Shown here piece by piece: positions 1 to 10,801 of a stretch of 64,000 nt of DNA. Origin of the DNA: Humulus lupulus (Eukaryota; Streptophyta; Magnoliopsida; Rosales; Cannabaceae). A program made the translations under genes and the position numbers. The notes below the pieces were generated by a model. The model did not search any database. It was not told the DNA's origin and saw only the letters and a list, made by a program, of their open reading frames with translations. The DNA is taken from the NCBI RefSeq assembly GCF_963169125.1, contig NC_084795.1, positions 130,303,701-130,367,700 of the forward strand, written 5' to 3'. Position 1 is the first letter of the stretch, and each line of letters opens with the position of its first letter.

Positions 1-3000
1 AGGCGACCACGTGGTATTAGAATGGGCCGCCAGGGTGGCAGTGTGGTTTGGAAGACCTTTCCTAAGTGCCCTAGGTGCAAGAGGTACCATATAGGGGAGT
101 GTCAGAAAAGACATTGAATTTTATGTGGAGTAGTGGGACATTTGAAGAAAGATTGCCCGAGAGCAAGAAAGGAAGAGCCTAGAAAGGCGGACAGCTCCGC
201 CCCAGCTCGAATGTTCGCATTGACTCAAGCAGAAGCTGAGGCTTGTCCCTTAGTAGTTACAGGTTGGATTTTTAGTGCTGGAACCCCTTATACTGTTTTG
301 ATTGATTCTGGTGCTACACATTCGTTTGGTTCTAGTATAATTATTGATAGACTGTGTAGACCATGTGATTATTATGTTGTGGGGTTCTGGACCTTATTAC
401 CCACTGGGGAGTTGGTAGTATCCAGGAGATTGGTCAAATAATTTCCAGTGACAGTGGAGGGCAAAGAGTTGTCAATTGATTTGAAAGAGTTGGTTATGAC
501 CGACTTTGACATGATTCTAGGTATGGATTGGTTGGTGATGTATGGGGCAACCATAGATTGCAGAACGAAGATGGTAACCTTTGAGCCTGAAGGTGAGGAT
601 CCTTTTGTGTTTGTTGGAACTGTGCATGGACCCCGTGTACCTATGATATATGTTTTGAGGGCTAGAGATCTATTGTAAGGAGGTTGCATAGGATTCTTAG
701 CCAATGTGGTTGATACAACTCAGGTCATGCCAGTGAGACTAGAGGAGATTAGACTAGTCTGTGAGTTTCTTGAAGTGTTTCCAGAAGATTTACCAAGGTT
801 ACCACCACACATAGTGATTGAATTTGTGATTGAACTAGCACCAGGGACGGAGCCAACGTCTAGAGCACCTTACAGAATGGTCCCAACAGAATTGAAAGAA
901 CTGAAGGTACAGCTGCAGGAGCTGTTAGACTTGGGTTTTATCAGACCTAGTTTCTCACCATGGGGTGCACCATTCCTGTTTGTGGAAAACAAGGATGGTT
1001 CTCTGAGGATGTGTATTGATTATAGAGAACTGAATAAGTTGAAAATCAAGAATAAGTATCCTCTACCAAGGATAGATGATCTGTTTGATCAGTTACAGGG
1101 TAAAAGGGTATTCTCTAAGATAGACCTTCAATCTAGTTATCATCAGCAGAGGGTCAAGGAGGGAGATATACCGAAGACTACCTTTCGCACCAGATATGGG
1201 AAATATGAGTTCTTAGTCATGTCCTTTGGGTTGACTAATGCCCAAGATGTTTTTATGGATTTGATGAACAGATAGTTCAAGGATTATTTGGAACAGTTTG
1301 TGATTGTATTCATTGATGATATTCTGGTTTATTCTCAGTCAGAGTCAGAACATGAGCAGCATTTGAGTTTGGTTCTACAGAGACTGAGGGAACATAGATT
1401 GTTTGCAAAATTCAAGAAGTGTGAATTCTGGTTATCTCAAGCAACTTTCCTTGGGCACATTGTTAGTAAGGAGTGGATTAAGATGGACCCATCCAAGATT
1501 GAGGCGGTTAGAGATTTGCCAAAGCCAAAGAATGCTTCAGAATTTTGAAGTTTCCTTGGATTGGCAGGTTATTACAGGCGTTTCATCGAAGGATTCTCAA
1601 AGATTGCCACTTCATTAACTGAACTGACACGCAAGAATCAGAGATTTGTGTGGCCAGACAAGTGTGAGAACAGCTTCCAGGAATTGAAGCAGAGGTTGAT
1701 TACAACTCTAGTTCTGAGACTTCCAACAGATCAGGAGAAGTTTGTGATATACTGTGATGCCTCACATCAAGGTTTGGGTTGTGATCTTATGCAGTCAAGG
1801 AAGGTGATTGCTTATGCTTCACGCCAGTTGAAAGAGTATGAACAGAGGTATCACACTCATGATTTAGAGTTGGCAGCTGTGGTTTTTGCATTAAAGGTAT
1901 GGAGGCACTATCTTTATGTGGAGAAGTGTGATACTTATATTGACCACAAGAGCCTGGAGTACTTTTTCACACAGAAAGACCTAACACATGAAACAAACAT
2001 GTTGGCTGGAGTTAGTGAAAGATTATGATTGTGAAATCTTGTATCACCCAGGGAAGGCCAACGTGGTGGAAGATGCTTTAAGCCGGAAGGGTCCGGGACA
2101 AATTTTCAGTGCAAGGCTGATATCCACAGAGCTAGCAGAGGATATGACCAGAGCTGGCATAGAGTTGTTGGTAGGCCAGTTGGCCAACATTATGCTACAG
2201 TCTACACTGTTGGAGAGAATAAAGGAAGGCCAGTTGGGTGATCCACAATTGACCAAAATTAGAGAGGATATTTTAGCTGGAGTGTCCAAAGATTATATAG
2301 TGTAAGATATGGGCTTGTTGAGATACAAGGGTCGGATATGTATGAGATACAAGGGTCGAATACAAGGCTTGTTATGAGACAAGAGATTGTGGATGAATCT
2401 CATACTACTCCTTACTCTTTGTGTCAGGCACCATGAAGATGTATCAAGATGTGAGATCATTGTATTGGTGGCCTGGGATGAAGAGGGGTGTTGCTGAGTA
2501 TGTGGCTAAGTGATTGACATGTCAACAGGTCAAGGTTGTGCATTAGAGACCAACGAGGCTATTACAGCCTTTGGACACCCCAAAGTGGAAATGGGAGGAC
2601 ATCACGATGGATTTCGTGGTGGGATTACCCAGGACTGTGGGTCAACATGATTCTGTGTGGGTTATTGTGGATCGATACACCAAGTCAGCTCACTTCTTAC
2701 CAGTGAAGACTACTTATACAGTTGACCAGTACGCAGATCTCAATGTGAGAGAGATTGTGCGCCTTCATGGGGCACCAAGGTCAATCGTGTCAGATCGGGA
2801 CCCTGCATTTTCTTCCAAGTTCTGGAGAAGTTTACAGAAGGCTATGGGTACATAGTTGAATTTTAGTACTGCTTATCATCCTTAGATAGATGGACAGTCT
2901 GAGAGGACTATCCAGATATTAGAAGACATGCTGCAAGCATGTGTACTTGACTTTGGTGGGTCCTGGAGTAAGTATCTACCTTTGATTGAGTTTTCCTACA

Positions 3001-3646
3001 ACAACAGTTATCAGTCGACCATTGGGGTGGCTCCTTATGAGATGATGTATGGTAGGAAATGCAGATCCCCCATTCATTGGGACGAGACAGGAGAAAGGAG
3101 ATACTTGGGTCCTAAGGCAGTTTAGAGGACCAATGAGGCCATTGATAAGAATAGAGCCTGGATGCTCGCTTCTCAAAGCAGACAAAAAAGTTATGCTAAT
3201 CCCAAATGTAAGAACGTGGAGTTCCAAGTGGGAGACTATGTCTTCCTTAGATTCTTGCCATGGAAAAGGGTGTTAAGATTTGGGAAGAAGGGCAAGCTAA
3301 GCCCTAAATTTGTAGGTCCATTTGAGATCTTGGAGAGGATTGGTCAGGTGACCTATAGATTTGCCTTACCACCGACATTGTCGGTCGTGCATAACGTATT
3401 TCATATTTCAGCTCTTTGGAGGTATGTATCAGATGTGACTCATGTATTGAGTTATGAGGATCTGGAGCTTGAGGCAGATCTCTCCTATAAGGAACAACCA
3501 GTCCAGATACTAGATAGAAAGGACAAGATCCTGAGGAATAAAACTATACCTTTGGTTAAGCTATTATGGAGGAACAACAAGGTCGCAGAAATGACCTGGG
3601 ATTTGGAGTCAGATATGCAGAGTCAGTATCTTGAGTTGTTCAGGTA
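1..3646 (+). pseudogene. Chromovirus gag-pol polyprotein remnant
   Basis: Read in frame from base 1, two CCHC-like zinc knuckles come first (CPRCKRYHIGEC at about 70-105, then CGVVGHLKKDC at about 124-157). The aspartic protease core IDSGATHSF is at about 301-329. Reverse transcriptase has IDYRELNK at about 1015 and FIDDILVYS at about 1309-1336, and RNase H starts near 1740. Integrase carries MDFVVGLP at about 2607 and the IVSDRDPAF motif at about 2783-2810. The chromodomain-like tail is at about 3500-3646. In-frame stops occur at 115, 439, 676, 1273 and 1546, the frame shifts near 2000 and again before 2570, and more stops follow. Many stops replace a conserved Gln or Arg codon. The product would be a capsid/replication polyprotein, but no domain is uninterrupted. 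Confidence 0.92.
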
Positions 3647-3670
3647 AATTTTGAGGACGAAATTTCTATA

Positions 3671-3683
3671 AGGAAGGGATAGT
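3671..3683 (+). other. Polypurine tract of the chromovirus
   Basis: The purine-rich stretch AGGAAGGGATAG directly precedes the LTR start TGTAATG at 3684, the position expected for the plus-strand primer. Confidence 0.75.
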
Positions 3684-6114
3684 TGTAATGTCTCAAGTTC
3701 CCTAATGTGGCTTAGTACCTGGATTAGGGGGCTAAGAGGGTCATAATTGATTTAATATATGATAATGTGATTATATGCATGATTATGTGAGTTATATTAT
3801 TATATGATGATAATTACATGCATGTGGGCCCACTACTTATATGAAGGGCATTTTCATAATTTTTGTCGTTGAGGGCATATTTGTATATTTATGTGCATGT
3901 ATGTGATATATGGGTGAGACCACATTATTATATGGATATGTTTGAGTTATTTGGCATGAGACGATCCTAGGATGCAAGTTAGCGGTTTAGTCATAATGGG
4001 GTTACTTACCGGGCTCAGGGTGAACCTAGGGGTAAATTGGTGTTTAGTACATTACCGGAAATGAATGGGTAATGGTATATGATTTAATAATTATTTGAGG
4101 ATATTGGGAATAATGGAATTGGATGACATTAATTATGATAAATGGGATAGGTGGGAAATGACAATTTTTCCCTTGGGTGGATTTGAAAGCTTTAGATGGC
4201 TTTAGGGGAAATTTGGTCATTTACACCATTGGATATGTTCAGCCAAGGATAGGCTGTAGAAGGAACAGGAAAAAATAGAGTTGTTTTCTCTATCTCTTTC
4301 TCTCTCTCAAGGCTTGATTGTTGAAGCTAGGGTAGGGAATTGAAACTTGAGGATTAAGGCTTCAGAGTTTAGAATTGTCTTCAGCAACTGAAAGGGTTCA
4401 ATTCTGTGTTTGAGTTAAGGTTTTTCAACTTAAATTTCAAGGTTTTACTCTGTTTTTGAGGTAGTTTGTAAGTGTGATAGTTTGATTTTAGGATTGGGTG
4501 TTTGGTGATGTTTTAAGTGATATAGAGCTTGGGCTTTGTTGTTAGATTGGTGGTTATGTTGTATATATGATTGGTTGTGATATTGGGATTATTTAGTTGA
4601 AGTTAATTGAGGAATATGCAAGGGATTTGGGTTCGCAGGGTCAAGTCACGACCGAGTTTATGCAAGTCGCGACTTGAGTGAACCTCAGAGCCTTCACTGG
4701 GCTCTGTCTGGCAGGCGTGCCGCGACCCTCAATGGCAAGTCGCGGCCCGCCCCTGGCACCCAAACAGGGGGCTTGCCTGTCTGGGTGGTGTGCCACGACC
4801 CTTGAGGGCAGGTCACGGCCTGCCTGTCTCTTTTCTGCCAGGCATAGTTTTAGTTAGTTTTGAGCGCGGTTTTTCGAACCTTAAGGCTTGGGATCGAATC
4901 TACTAACCGTTTTAGTAGGATTTAAGGTCCCGAGAGCTGGGTTTTAGTCCATGAAACTTTTATTACTCATTTTATTGGTGGGATTTCATATTTTGTTATG
5001 ATTAGGTGATTGTTAAGGGCCTAAGGACAGGATCGTTCTTTATTTATTTTACGCTGAAGTCTGAGGTAAGAAACCTGCACCTAGTATGTGACATACATGA
5101 TTATTGATGAGGCATGTTGAGTGCTCTATATATGGACATTGGTTGCATTGTAAATGCCTGGTAGCATTGCTTACTTGTGAATGGCGCTGACTTATTAGTC
5201 AGAAACAATAATGGTTTTTAGAGATCTGACTTATCAGTCTTGATCGACAATAGTATTGAGCGCTGGTTGTATGGAATTGACTTATGAGTCAAGAGCGTCA
5301 TTAGAATTTTTGACGCGGACTGAAATGATCAGATCTAATCAACATGAGCATTAAATGCTTGACTGACTTATTGGTTAAGGACAACTAAAGCGCCTGGCTA
5401 GTCTATGACTAGTTACTCAGTGTCAAGGCTAAAAGGCTTAGGTGAATTGATAGTCATGTGGCTTGGGGCGCAGGACCTCAGAGAGGCTTATTAGTCATCT
5501 ATTCAGGGCGCAGGACCCCACAGAGACTTATTAGTCATCCATTCAGAGCGTAAGAATCTAGAATGACTTACTAGTCATCTATTTAGCGCGTTGGTCCCCA
5601 GAATGACTTAATAGTCAACAATCCAGGGCGCAGGATCCCATAATGATTACGTGATCATTTATTTATATTGTATACATGTAGTAATAAGTTTTCTTGCTGA
5701 GCCTTGGCTCACGGGTGCTATGTGGTGTATGTAAAGGGAAAAGAAATCTTACCCAGCCTTGAGTGGAGAGCTTAGGTGGCGACGTGTACATATGCGACCG
5801 CTTGACCACCATGGCCAAGGTGTTTCTCAAGGGAACTAGGGTTTAACCGTATTTTTTCCGCTTAGGTCGGAGTATTGTAACTTTTGAACTATAATGATCA
5901 TTTTGGATTTTAAACAACTTTGTAAACACTTTTATGGGATCCCATGTACAGTTTAATATTTTTAGTAAAATATATCCCTTCCTCTTGACCGAGATTTTCA
6001 CCCTGGCCCATTAATAACACTTAGATGCACATTTATGACCTAATGAATCATTTAGTAAGTTAAACACTATTTAAAGTACACAGTGTGACAGTCTTGGCTG
6101 ACCAGGGCGTTACA
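3684..6114 (+). repeat. 3' LTR of the chromovirus
   Basis: This 2431-bp repeat has terminal inverted ends TGTAATG/CGTTACA. A related but diverged copy stands alone at 33124-37152 (solo LTR D) and carries the same blocks in the same order: a GTGGGCCCAC-like block, a block of G/C-rich phrases near 4630-4820, palindromic TGACTTA..AGTCA motifs, and the CACCATGGCCAAGG region near 5810. There is no gene inside. The next bases (6115 on) are Tat1 coding sequence. Confidence 0.9.
5185..5660 (+). repeat. Palindromic GACTTA-N-AGTC motif cluster in the LTR
   Basis: About eight copies of GACTTAT[T/C/G]AGTC or a one-base variant lie at about 5190, 5225, 5280, 5365, 5485, 5525, 5565 and 5604. The last four sit in a degenerate unit of about 40 bp that also carries GGGCGCAGGA. 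TGACT half-sites in inverted order resemble bZIP target sites; a regulatory role is inference only. Confidence 0.6.
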
Positions 6115-8098
6115 CTATCTTTGAAGTTCTGCACAAGCACAGGTAAAGGATGTGTACAGGGTAACCAAAGGGAGGCACTAGAATGCTATAATGCATCAGT
6201 AGTCAAGACAAAGAAAGGACAATGCGTAAACAACATGGTAGTAACCTGCTATGAAGGGAATGAAGGAACTGATGAAGTTGTCAACATGGAAGTTGACGTT
6301 GAAAGAAACACTGTACTAGAGCCAAGAGCTCCTTTTAACGAAGATTTGTTATCATAGAAATTTTCCCAAAGCGAGGGAAACGACATCAATCTTCGCTTTG
6401 GGGATGACGTCATGGGGGTAGGACTAGTCGAAGATCTTAACAAAGCCCTACTGGATGAGGATGACCTGACTAGAGTAATTAAAGTCGGGAAGGAGCTAAA
6501 GGTGGAAATTAAGGAATGGTTGGTAGAATTTTTGAAGAATAACCAGGACCTCTTTGCCTGGTCACATAAGGACATGGTTGGAATTTTTCCATCCGTGATA
6601 ACCCATGTCCTTAATGTGGACAAGAACTATCCACCGGTGCAATAAAAGAGGAGACTGCTTGACAAAGATCGGTCCCAGGCCCAGAAGAGGAAGAGGTCGA
6701 GCGCCTCAAGGAAAACAATTTTATAAGGGAGGCCTACTACCCAGATTAGGTATCCAACCCCGTGCTAGTCCCAAAGGCAAACAGGAAGGGGAGAACATGT
6801 GTGGACTTCATAGATCTGAACAAGGCCTTCCCCAAAGACTGCTTCCCACTACCCAGAATAGACCAACTAGTCGATGCAACTTCAAGACATGAAATACTCT
6901 CATTCATGAATGCATATTCTGGGTATAATCAAATAAGTGTGCACCCTCCCAACAAGGAACATACCAGCTTCTGGACAGACAAGGGATTGTACTGTTATAA
7001 GGTGATGCCATTCGGCTTGAAGAACGTAGGAGCCAACTACCAGTGTGTAGTGAATGGCATGTTCCAAGACTTGATCGACAAAAATATGGAGGTATATGTC
7101 GATGACATGGTGGTCAATTCCAAAGAAGCTGGAGAGCATGTTCGAGACTTAGAGGAATGCTTTGCAATACTTAGAAAGTATAGCATGAAGTTAAACCCTC
7201 TCAAGTGCTCGCTTGGAGTTGAATCTGCTAAGTTTCTTGGATACATAGTCAATTCACGTGGAATTGAAGCTAACCTCAAGAAGATCAAAGAATTGATCGA
7301 CATGAAGTCACCTACCACAATCAAAGAAGTGCAAAGCTTAACAGGGAGAGTAGCTGCACTAAGTAGGTTCATATCGAAGTCAACGGACAAGTGTGTCCCC
7401 TTCTTTAACATACTGAGGGGCAGCAGGAAGATCAAATGGATCGAGGAGTGTAAGAAAGCTTTCCAAGCCTTGAAGGAGCATCTCGCTCAACCTCCCGTCC
7501 TAGCGAAGCCAATATATGGTTAAGTATTATTCATCTATTTGGAAATCACCGAGCATGCAATCAGTGCTGCTTTGGTAAAAGAAGAGAACATGGTACAACA
7601 CCCTGTGTACTATATCAGTAAAAGGCTAGTAGGTTCAGAGTCTAGGTATCCCCCTGTTGAAAAGCTAGCCTACTGTTTAGTAATCACCTCTCAAAAGCTG
7701 CGTCCATACTTCTAAGCTCACTCGATTCGAGTCCTGATAGATCAACCATTGAGACAAGTTCTTCAGAAACGAGAGGCCTCGGGATGATTACTCAAGTGGG
7801 TAGTGGAACTAGGACAGTTTGATATCACTTATCATTCGAGGACAGTGATAAAAGGAAAAGCATTGGCAGACTTCATAGTCAAAGGCACCAACCTTGAAGA
7901 CCCTTCCTACCAATTAAAGAATGGAGATACCGAGAAGGAAGGAGATACTCTTGTATGGAAGCTATATGTTGATGGAGCATCCAATGAACACAACTCAGGT
8001 GCAAGAATCATACTGATTACTCTGGAGAATCATCGAATCCCTTACACCCTCAGATTTGGATTCAACACTTCAAACAACGAGGCTATTTACGAGGCAAC
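6115..8098 (+). pseudogene. Tat1 pol fragment: RT, RNase H, start of second RNase H
   Basis: This is the longest sense-coding piece of the Tat-lineage gypsy element that hosts most insertions here. It begins just after the protease region. It contains the DLFAWSHKDMVGI block (about 6550-6590), RT with DFIDLNKAFPKDCFPLPR (about 6808-6860) and an intact YVDDM (about 7096-7110), RNase H around 7530-7890, and the start of an archaeal-type RNase H with KLYVDGASNE (about 7960-7990) and NNEAIYEA (about 8074-8097). It closely parallels 57200-58995 in Tat2. Stops at about 6355, 6643, 6748, 7521, 7714 and 7785 and a frameshift near 6690 inactivate it. It breaks off at 8098, where copia gag sequence begins. 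Confidence 0.9.
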
Positions 8099-9031
8099 AT
8101 ACCACCACCATTTCACCTTGCCTTGGACCGCATTCACCTCACTAAGGGTAGAAACTATGTTTTCCTCTTGAGTTGCGTTCACCTTAGGTCCTTGTTGGTC
8201 TTTTCTATGCCTACACTCTCTAGCATAGTGACCTTTTTTCCCATACACAAAGCAAGGACCTTTCTCGCCCTTAAACTTGTTTGGGTTGGTTTTTGGACCC
8301 AAAGGTTTCTCGTTACCCTTTTTCCCTTTGTTTTTGGGATGTTTTGGTTGTGACACCGCATTTTCTTTGGAAGTCTCTCCATTACACCCCACCACAAGTT
8401 TATCTCTACATATCGATTCCTCTTGGATTCAAATATGTTTATGGATTTCCTCCAAAGAATAATCCTCATTTTTATGAAGGATTCTTTTCCTATAGCTCTT
8501 CCAAGTTGGTGGTAATTTAGCCACTATAGCACCAACTTGAAAGGCCTCGGAAAGCTCAATCTTTAAAACTTTCAGTTTGTTAACAATTATTTGCAATTCA
8601 TGAATTTGAGGAAGAATAGGTTTATCACCAAAAAATTTGAAATCGAAGTATTGAGATATCAAAAACTTTTTGGTACCTTCCTCTTCCGCCTTAAACTTTT
8701 TCTCAAGTGCATCCCATATCTCCTTGGCCGATTTGGTCTTGGTGTAGAGATCATAGAGCCTATCAGATAGGGCGTTGAGGATATGACCCCTACAAAGGAG
8801 ATTGTCCTCCTCCCTCTTCCTTCTTTTCTCCACCTCCTCGGGAGTGTCTTTGTTGAATGGCTCAGCTAGAGGTGACAAGGATGACTCAAGGATGTAGGCT
8901 ATCTTCAGTGTTGTCAAAAGGAATTTCACCTTGTCTTGCCACCTAGTGAAATTGGATCCATCAAACCTATCCAACCTCACTAGGTCTTGGTTCATGATCT
9001 TAATGGTCTCACCTTCAATTGAAACAAACAA
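8099..9031 (-). pseudogene. Second, truncated copy of copia A gag
   Basis: It starts at 9031 with MFVSIEGETIKIMNQ and matches the gag at 14815 almost residue for residue. Its zinc knuckle reads CFVYGKKGHYAREC: the second Cys is Tyr, whereas the 14.8 kb copy has lost the first Cys. It ends abruptly at 8099 within the segment just before the protease. The join to Tat1 RNase H has no LTR or TSD, so it looks like a deletion junction with a few bases of shared sequence (CATACC) in the copia partner. Confidence 0.88.
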
Positions 9032-9408
9032 TGGATAAGCTTTTGAATGTTTGGAAAATATGTATTTTGACTCAATGGAAATAATAATAAATTACAACTC
9101 TATGCAATATATTACAAATAAATAATGATTGATTAGAAAGAGTTACAACTCTATAACTAAAAATTACAAATAAACAAAGAAAATGAAGAAGATGATGAAG
9201 GAGAAGAGAATAGTAAAATACAACTCTAAGCAAAAGGTTACAAATAAAGTAAAGTGTTTGAAACAAAAAAAAGAAAAGATGACAGCTCTTGAACAAGAAA
9301 TACAAGTAAATAGAGAAGAAAAATATACAGATGAAAAGCAATAGAATGAAAGAAAGGAACAAGATACAAAAGATAAACAACTCTCACTCACACTACCAAA
9401 GTGAAGAG
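9032..9408 (-). other. Leader (untranslated region) of the second copia A unit
   Basis: A-rich on the plus strand, without coding potential. It lies between the LTR end at 9409 and the gag start at 9031. The matching leader of the first unit is at 21221-21575 and is separated from its gag by element B. Confidence 0.7.
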
Positions 9409-10191
9409 TGTTGGGGATCACCAACTTGAACAAGGTTTGAAACATTTGTCCAAAAGCTTATTTCCCCCTAACTCAAGCACTAAGGGATCTCTCACAGATT
9501 ATAGGAAATGCTTTATGGAATTATCAAGCCTCAAGGTGTTTCTAGCCAAGTGCTCTAATGGATAGTAATGTTGTGTCTTACAAGTGAGCATTAGGCTCCT
9601 ATTTATAGAGTTTTGAGACACCCTTTGAATTTCCAATTCCGCCAACCCCCATGGCTGTTACCAATGATTAATTGGATGTTTTATGGAATTAAGATAGATA
9701 TTTGGGAGTTACTTGGCTGTTGGAAACGTTCAAAATTGGATAAAAACCGAATTTGTATGAAGTTGTCAGCCACTAGGGCCGCAGAGCATGTTTCAAGCGC
9801 CGCGGCCCTTGGTCATTTTCAGCAACCAATTTTTTTAGTTTTTTTCCAAAACGTTCCAATTTATTCCCACTTGATTTTGTAACTTCCATACACAATATGG
9901 GAGTTAAAATCACATCTCTATCAGCCATTTCTCATATGGCTTTAAGAAATTCATCTCAACATTGTGTAACAACAAATCTACACAATAATGGGTGATATTT
10001 AGGAGTTACAAATTTGTGATGAATTTGTAACACCAAATATGTTACATGTTTGGATATTTCACATATATCCAAATAATGTCACTCTCTATTATATGTTACA
10101 ATATGTGACACTCTATGTCACATTTATTTAATCTAAAATATTATATTATAAAATAATATAATATTACATTATATTATAAAATAATATAACA
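9409..10191 (-). repeat. LTR of copia A (central, shared)
   Basis: 783 bp; on the minus strand it begins TGTTATATT and ends CCCAACA. A TATAAAT box (minus strand, 9601-9607) fits a promoter about 180 bp before the 3' end. The upstream purine tract GTGGGGGAA (10192-10200) marks the true LTR start. The partner at 21576-22281 is 706 bp; the 77-bp difference is one block, the G/C-rich stretch at about 9763-9840 that is absent from the partner. The 3' boundary is inferred from the CA end, as I see no textbook primer-binding site. Confidence 0.78.
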
Positions 10192-10801
10192 TTCCCCCAC
10201 TAGATTAAATAGTCATCTATTGTAACACTTATTTAATCAATCATTATATTTAAAAATATAACATATCCCCCACTTGATTAAATAAGAACTCTCTCTTATA
10301 GGAGTCATTGCATTGATGCATAAAGTAAAGTGTTTTTCAACTTGAACTTTACTATAGTGTAATTATCACAAAATTTGTCAAAAATTTGGTTGCACTAGGC
10401 ATTGAACCATCTTTTCATGATGACAAATCAGTGATAATACACACACCTTTGCGATGTTCACTTGAGACCACTATGTCTCGCATTGCACCGTTAATGGCCA
10501 TGTGCACTTTCCATTCATGGACGTTCTTAAGAATACTCCCAATTCTCATGAGAGGCGGCACCACCCCTAGGTCCATATAAGTAGAATTCTTACAGTATTT
10601 TGTTACCAAAAAATACTTGTCTTCACAAGACTAAATTCTATTAAAAAATATTTTGGTTTTAACCCTCAACTTGGTAACTCACAAGTACTCAACATCTCAG
10701 ATGGGACTTGTTTTGAGTACAACTAATTTTCACTTGATTGACTTGTTGTTACCTATTGAACCTAACACTAGTTAAATAACTAGTGTTAAGATAGGTTACC
10801 A
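10192..10801 (-). other. 3' non-coding region and polypurine tract of copia A
   Basis: This stretch lies between the RNase H stop and the LTR. It holds two C-rich plus-strand runs, ATTCCCCCACT (10191-10201) and ATATCCCCCACTTG (10264-10277). Read on the minus strand the first is the polypurine tract next to the LTR and the second a duplicate purine run about 70 bp inside. No gene is seen. Confidence 0.65.

Larger units (their letters stand above)
1..6114 (+). mobile_element. Ty3/gypsy chromovirus (Tekay-like), 3' part including 3' LTR
   Basis: The window opens inside this element. It shows gag zinc knuckles, protease, reverse transcriptase, RNase H, integrase and a C-terminal chromodomain-like segment, then a purine tract and a 2431-bp LTR. 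The LTR begins TGTAATG and ends CGTTACA. Domain order PR-RT-RH-IN is the gypsy order; the terminal segment and long LTR point to the Tekay (Del) chromovirus clade. It sits inside the pol region of Tat1, because Tat1 sequence resumes directly at 6115. The 5' LTR and 5' TSD lie outside the window, so the TSD cannot be checked. The coding part is full of stops and frame changes, so the copy is dead. Confidence 0.9.
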
